From Fodinicola acaciae (GTDB lineage Bacteria; Actinomycetota; Actinomycetes; Mycobacteriales; HKI-0501), in assembly GCF_010993745.1 (NCBI RefSeq), contig NZ_WOTN01000002.1, forward strand, positions 682,001 to 746,000: a stretch of 64,000 bases of DNA, read 5' to 3'. A model generated the notes under the pieces. That model was not told the DNA's origin. It saw only the letters and a program-made list of their open reading frames with translations, and did no database searches. Each line of letters begins with the position of its first letter. Position 1 is the first letter of the stretch. This document shows positions 60,633 to 64,000 of the stretch, piece after piece. The translations under genes and the position numbers were made by a program.

Positions 60633-62066
60633 ATGCGATTCGACTACGCTCCGGCGCCGGAGTCGACGGCGATCGTCGACATCAGGCCGTCGTACGGCCT
60701 TTTCATCAACGGCGAGTTCACCGGCGGCAAGGACGGCTCGGTCTTCAAGACAGTCAACCCGGCCACCGAGGAGGTGCTGGCCGAGATCACCGCGGCCGGG
60801 CCGTCCGATGTGGACAGTGCGGTGAAGGCGGCGCGCGTGGCCTACGACAAGGTCTGGTCGCGGCTCAAGCCGGCCGAGCGCGGCAAATATCTGTTCCGCA
60901 TCGCGCGCATCATCGCCGAGCGGTCGCGCGAGTTGGCCGTGCTGGAGTCGATCGACAACGGCAAGCCGATCCGGGAGTCGCGTGACGTCGACATCCCACT
61001 GGTCTCTGCACACTTCTTCTATTACGCCGGCTGGGCCGACAAGCTGTCGTACGCCGGCTTCGGTCCGGACCCGAAGCCACTCGGCGTCGCCGCGCAGGTC
61101 ATCCCGTGGAACTTCCCGCTTCTCATGCTGGCGTGGAAAATCGCGCCGGCACTCGCGTGCGGCAACACGGTCGTGCTGAAACCGGCGGAAACCACGCCAC
61201 TGACCGCGCTGGCTTTCGCGGAGATCTGCCAGCAGGCCGATCTGCCGCCGGGTGTCGTCAACATCGTGACCGGCGCCGGCGACACCGGTCGTACGCTGGT
61301 CGAGCACGCCGGCGTCGACAAGGTCGCCTTCACCGGCTCGACCGAGGTCGGCAAGGCGATCGCCCGTTCGGTCGCCGGCACGCCGAAGAAAGTCACGCTT
61401 GAGCTCGGTGGCAAGGCGGCCAACATCGTCTTCGACGACGCGCCGGTCGACCAGGCGGTGGAGGGGATCGTCAACGGCATCTTCTTCAACCAGGGTCACG
61501 TCTGCTGCGCCGGATCTCGGTTGCTGGTGCAGGAAAACGCGTACGACGAGGTGCTCGACTCGTTGAAACGGCGGCTCACCACGCTGCGCGTCGGCGATCC
61601 GCTCGACAAGAACACCGATGTCGGCGCCATCAACTCGGCGGCACAGCTGGAAAAGATCCGCGAGCTGTCGCAGGTCGGCGAGAGCGAAGGCGCTCAGCGC
61701 TGGTCGCCGCCCTGCGAGCTGCCAGACCGCGGTTTCTGGTTCGCGCCGACGCTGTTCACCGACGTGACGCAGGCGCACCGGATCGCGCGCGAGGAGATTT
61801 TCGGCCCGGTGCTGTCGATCCTCACCTTCCGCACGCCGGCCGAGGCGGTCGAGAAGGCCAACAACACGCCATACGGCCTGTCCGCCGGCGTGTGGACCGA
61901 GAAAGGCAGCCGGATCCTGTCGATGGCCAACAAACTTCGCGCCGGGGTGGTGTGGGCCAACACGTTCAACAAGTTCGACCCGACCTCGCCGTTCGGCGGC
62001 TACAAGGAATCCGGTTATGGTCGCGAGGGCGGCCGGCACGGTCTGGAGGCTTACCTCAATGTCTGA
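60633..62066 (+). CDS. aldehyde dehydrogenase
   Basis: A 477-residue NAD(P)-dependent aldehyde dehydrogenase with the complete family layout: VIPWNFPLLMLAWKIAPAL, VAFTGSTEVG for NAD, general base E257 in LELGGK and nucleophile C291 in NQGHVCCAG. ATG at 60633 is one base after the deoC stop. The pairing suggests oxidation of acetaldehyde released by DeoC. It overlaps the next, shorter homologue by 8 nt. Confidence 0.93.
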   Translation: MRFDYAPAPESTAIVDIRPSYGLFINGEFTGGKDGSVFKTVNPATEEVLAEITAAGPSDVDSAVKAARVAYDKVWSRLKPAERGKYLFRIARIIAERSRELAVLESIDNGKPIRESRDVDIPLVSAHFFYYAGWADKLSYAGFGPDPKPLGVAAQVIPWNFPLLMLAWKIAPALACGNTVVLKPAETTPLTALAFAEICQQADLPPGVVNIVTGAGDTGRTLVEHAGVDKVAFTGSTEVGKAIARSVAGTPKKVTLELGGKAANIVFDDAPVDQAVEGIVNGIFFNQGHVCCAGSRLLVQENAYDEVLDSLKRRLTTLRVGDPLDKNTDVGAINSAAQLEKIRELSQVGESEGAQRWSPPCELPDRGFWFAPTLFTDVTQAHRIAREEIFGPVLSILTFRTPAEAVEKANNTPYGLSAGVWTEKGSRILSMANKLRAGVVWANTFNKFDPTSPFGGYKESGYGREGGRHGLEAYLNV

Positions 62067-62925
62067 CCGGTTGGCCGTACGCAAGACATACAAGCTCTAC
62101 GTGGGTGGGAAATTTCCGCGCAGTGAGTCGGGCCGGAGCTACGTCGTGACTGACCACAAAGGACGGTTCGCCGCCAACGCCGCACTCGGCTCGCGCAAGG
62201 ACGCCCGCGACGCCGTTTTGGCCGCACGCAAGGCCGTCGCCGGTTGGTCCGGCGCGACCGCGTACAACCGCGGCCAGGTGCTCTATCGCGTCGCCGAGAT
62301 GCTGGAAGGCCGCCGCGCGCAGTTCGTCGAGGACGTCGTGACGGCCGAAGGCATCGCGCGGTCGAAGGCGGAGTCCACTGTGGACGCCGCGATCGACCGG
62401 TGGGTCTGGTATGCCGGCTGGACCGACAAGATCGCGCAGATCGTCGGCGGCGCCAACCCGGTCGCCGGACCGTTCTTCAACCTGTCGACACCGGAAGCGA
62501 CCGGAGTCGTCGCGATCCTGGCGCCGCAGTCGTCGTCTTTGCTCGGCCTGGTCAGCGTTCTCGCGCCGGCGATCACCACGGGCAACGCCGTTGTGCTGGT
62601 GGCCAGCGAAAACCGACCACTGCCGGCGATCACGTTGGCCGAGGTGCTGGCGACCTCCGACGTGCCAGGCGGTGTCGTCAACGTCCTCACCGGTCGTACG
62701 GCCGAAATCGCGCCATGGCTGGCGTCGCACGCCGACGTGAACGCGATCGACCTCACCGGCGCGCCAGCGGAACTGGCCGTCGATCTGGAGGTTTCCGCCG
62801 CCGACACGCTGAAACGCGTCGTACGCCGGCCGTCCGCCGAGCCGGACTGGACGGCCGAGCCAGGCATCGACCGGCTGACCACCTTCCTGGAGACGAAAAC
62901 CGTCTGGCATCCGATCGGCGTTTAG
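62059..62925 (+). CDS. half-length aldehyde dehydrogenase-like protein without catalytic Cys
   Basis: A 288-residue protein homologous to the N-terminal, NAD-binding half of aldehyde dehydrogenases: KLYVGGKFPRSESGRSYVV, VVAILAPQSSSLLGLVSVLAPAI, AITLAEVLATSDVPGGVVNVLTG. It ends shortly after the region that would hold the base Glu, so the catalytic Cys and the whole C-terminal domain are missing. The reading frame is intact and ends cleanly in VWHPIGV, and the preceding full-length gene overlaps it by 8 nt, so it looks like a maintained partner and not a recent pseudogene. Its role may be regulatory or structural. Confidence 0.82.
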   Translation: MSDRLAVRKTYKLYVGGKFPRSESGRSYVVTDHKGRFAANAALGSRKDARDAVLAARKAVAGWSGATAYNRGQVLYRVAEMLEGRRAQFVEDVVTAEGIARSKAESTVDAAIDRWVWYAGWTDKIAQIVGGANPVAGPFFNLSTPEATGVVAILAPQSSSLLGLVSVLAPAITTGNAVVLVASENRPLPAITLAEVLATSDVPGGVVNVLTGRTAEIAPWLASHADVNAIDLTGAPAELAVDLEVSAADTLKRVVRRPSAEPDWTAEPGIDRLTTFLETKTVWHPIGV

Positions 62926-62940
62926 GATCCGAAACAGGCC

Positions 62941-63555
62941 CTAACAGCGGTCACGCAAGATGGCGACGCCGTCGCCTTCGAGGTCGTCGCAGAAAACTTC
63001 GCGTCCGGTCATCGCCATGATCAGCGCGATGGTCGGACCGGACACCAGCGGCCCGGAGCCGGTGGCGAAAGGACCGTCGGTCGCGGTGAGCTGGAGGCCG
63101 CGAATGCGTCCCTCGGCGAGCACGACCTGGTCGGAACCGCGGTAATAGTGGGCAAGCCGCGTCAGCGTGTCGATCGGATAGTCGCGGCGGATGCCGAGCG
63201 GCCGGCGGATGTCCTCGCCGTGCACGATCGTCTCGCCGAGCATCGCCATGACCGGCAGCGGCGGCATGGTGGTGCTGGTGATCACGCGCCGAAAACGCGC
63301 CAGCGTGTCGGCCGGTGATGTGCCGAGCTGTTCGGCGAGCCGCATTGCCACCTGTTTGTCGAAGTCGAACCGGCAGCGGATCACGCCGGCGATCCACCGC
63401 AGCGGCGTGAGACCGGCCGCCGAGGCGAGGTGCGCGAGCACTTCGCGTACGGTGAATTTTTCGCAAAGCGACCGTGTCGACCACTGCTCGTCGGTCAGCT
63501 CGGCCAGGTCGGCGGCCAGCGCGGCGCGCTCGGCGTGGATCAATGACCAGGTCAT
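62941..63555 (-). CDS. maleylpyruvate isomerase/mycothiol-dependent DinB-fold protein
   Basis: A 204-residue protein of the DinB-like four-helix family used for mycothiol-dependent reactions. WSLIHAERAALAADLAELTDEQW opens the fold; the metal His candidates are in REVLAHLAS and in GETIVHGEDIRRPLG. The C-terminal part (VVLAEGRIRGLQLTATD) resembles the MDMPI C-terminal domain. ATG at 63555 is preferred; the frame upstream to 63654 reads as the divergent promoter region. The substrate is unknown. Confidence 0.8.
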   Translation of the reverse strand: MTWSLIHAERAALAADLAELTDEQWSTRSLCEKFTVREVLAHLASAAGLTPLRWIAGVIRCRFDFDKQVAMRLAEQLGTSPADTLARFRRVITSTTMPPLPVMAMLGETIVHGEDIRRPLGIRRDYPIDTLTRLAHYYRGSDQVVLAEGRIRGLQLTATDGPFATGSGPLVSGPTIALIMAMTGREVFCDDLEGDGVAILRDRC

Positions 63556-63629
63556 TTCGGTACGTCCCCTGTCGCATCGGCATCGCTCGTCAACGGTAGG
63601 ACCGTGCGGATGCGGCAGAATCGTCGGTT

Positions 63630-64000
63630 GTGGACGAAGATCTCGAACTGGCACGCGACGGCGACGAGGCCGCCTTCACCCGGCTGGTGGAGCCGTTGCG
63701 TCGCGAGCTGCACGCGCACTGCTATCGGATGCTTGGTTCGAGCCACGATGCCGACGACGCGTTGCAGGACACGCTTTTGCGCGCTTGGCGGGGATTCGCG
63801 CGTTTCGAAGGCCGCAGTGCCGTGCGATCGTGGTTCTACACGGTGGCGACTCGGGTTTGTCTCGACGCGGTCGCCGCGCGCGGCCGGCGCGCGTTGCCGG
63901 TCGATCTTGGCCCGTCCAGCGAGGCGGCGGTGGTGGACGACGCGCCGCTGACGGAGGTCGCCTGGCTCGGTCCCTATCCGGACGCCGGCCTGGAGGCCGA
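63630..64000 (+). CDS. ECF RNA polymerase sigma factor, N-terminal part
   Basis: The window ends inside this gene; about 123 residues are visible. Region 2 is complete: FTRLVEPLRRELHAHCYRML, DADDALQDTLLRAWRGFARFEG and SWFYTVATRVCLDAVAARG, the core- and -10-binding helices of ECF sigma factors. WLGPYPDAGLEA at the end is typical of the actinobacterial SigG-like group, whose members carry a C-terminal SnoaL-like domain (not seen here). GTG at 63630 follows CAGAAT by 8 nt. It is divergent from the mycothiol-type gene. Confidence 0.88.
   Translation, partial: MDEDLELARDGDEAAFTRLVEPLRRELHAHCYRMLGSSHDADDALQDTLLRAWRGFARFEGRSAVRSWFYTVATRVCLDAVAARGRRALPVDLGPSSEAAVVDDAPLTEVAWLGPYPDAGLEA

Overview
The window is 64 kb of very GC-rich DNA, densely packed with genes that often overlap by 4 nt (ATGA/GTGA). 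It reads as chromosome of an actinomycete. The supporting signs are a mycothiol-type DinB enzyme, a DUF3052 protein, a small membrane protein of the SCO4848 type beside a D-Ala-D-Ala carboxypeptidase, a chaplin-like surface protein (suggesting a filamentous or aerial life style), and many promoters whose -10 box lies 6-7 nt before the start codon (leaderless mRNAs). I see no transposase, integrase, tRNA, rRNA or CRISPR array. The genus cannot be fixed from the sequence alone.

Layout. 0-6 kb: end of a ParA-type ATPase and a secreted serine hydrolase, then a possible four-gene minus-strand operon: PhnD-like binding protein without a signal peptide, TusA-like/ferritin-like fusion, MocR regulator that appears to start at CTG, and a PEP-mutase-family enzyme. 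6-8.3 kb: two exported proteins, the second carrying seven chaplin-like repeats. 8.3-14 kb: small membrane proteins, exporters, exonuclease III and DUF3052. 14-23.5 kb: a galactoside locus. A DeoR regulator heads galT-galE-galK on one strand; a sugar ABC transporter and a GH36 alpha-galactosidase run on the other. Imported alpha-galactosides would be cleaved and the galactose sent through the Leloir pathway. 23.5-27.8 kb: TetR with two operators, tandem quinone oxidoreductases, trpS and a 2'-5' RNA ligase-like protein. 27.8-32.4 kb: a minimal class I lanthipeptide cluster (lanC, full-length lanB and a divergent 64-residue precursor). 32.4-36.2 kb: YihY-type membrane protein, two D-Ala-D-Ala carboxypeptidases and the SCO4848-like protein.

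36.3-39.0 kb is the most unusual region. It is a plus-strand operon of a MauE-like membrane protein, an anchored thioredoxin-like protein with CAAC, a Tat-exported mini-protein with twelve cysteines, a CcdA-like membrane protein whose expected SPC motif is interrupted by an in-frame TGA, and two unknown proteins. It sits next to sdhC-sdhD, where sdhA-sdhB would be expected.

39-64 kb is mostly nucleoside uptake and salvage: BMP-family ABC transporter, cdd, deoA, purB, add, deoC and two aldehyde dehydrogenases (one a half-length form without a catalytic Cys). Among these lie an MMPL transporter, a nitrilase-fold protein lacking its Cys nucleophile, a GNAT, an AI-2E-family protein, a short PspC protein, an SIS/BadF-kinase sugar pair, a highly acidic protein and the start of an ECF sigma factor.

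Two families of dispersed perfect or near-perfect palindromes (three and two copies) lie between genes and may serve as terminators or as a repeat family of their own.
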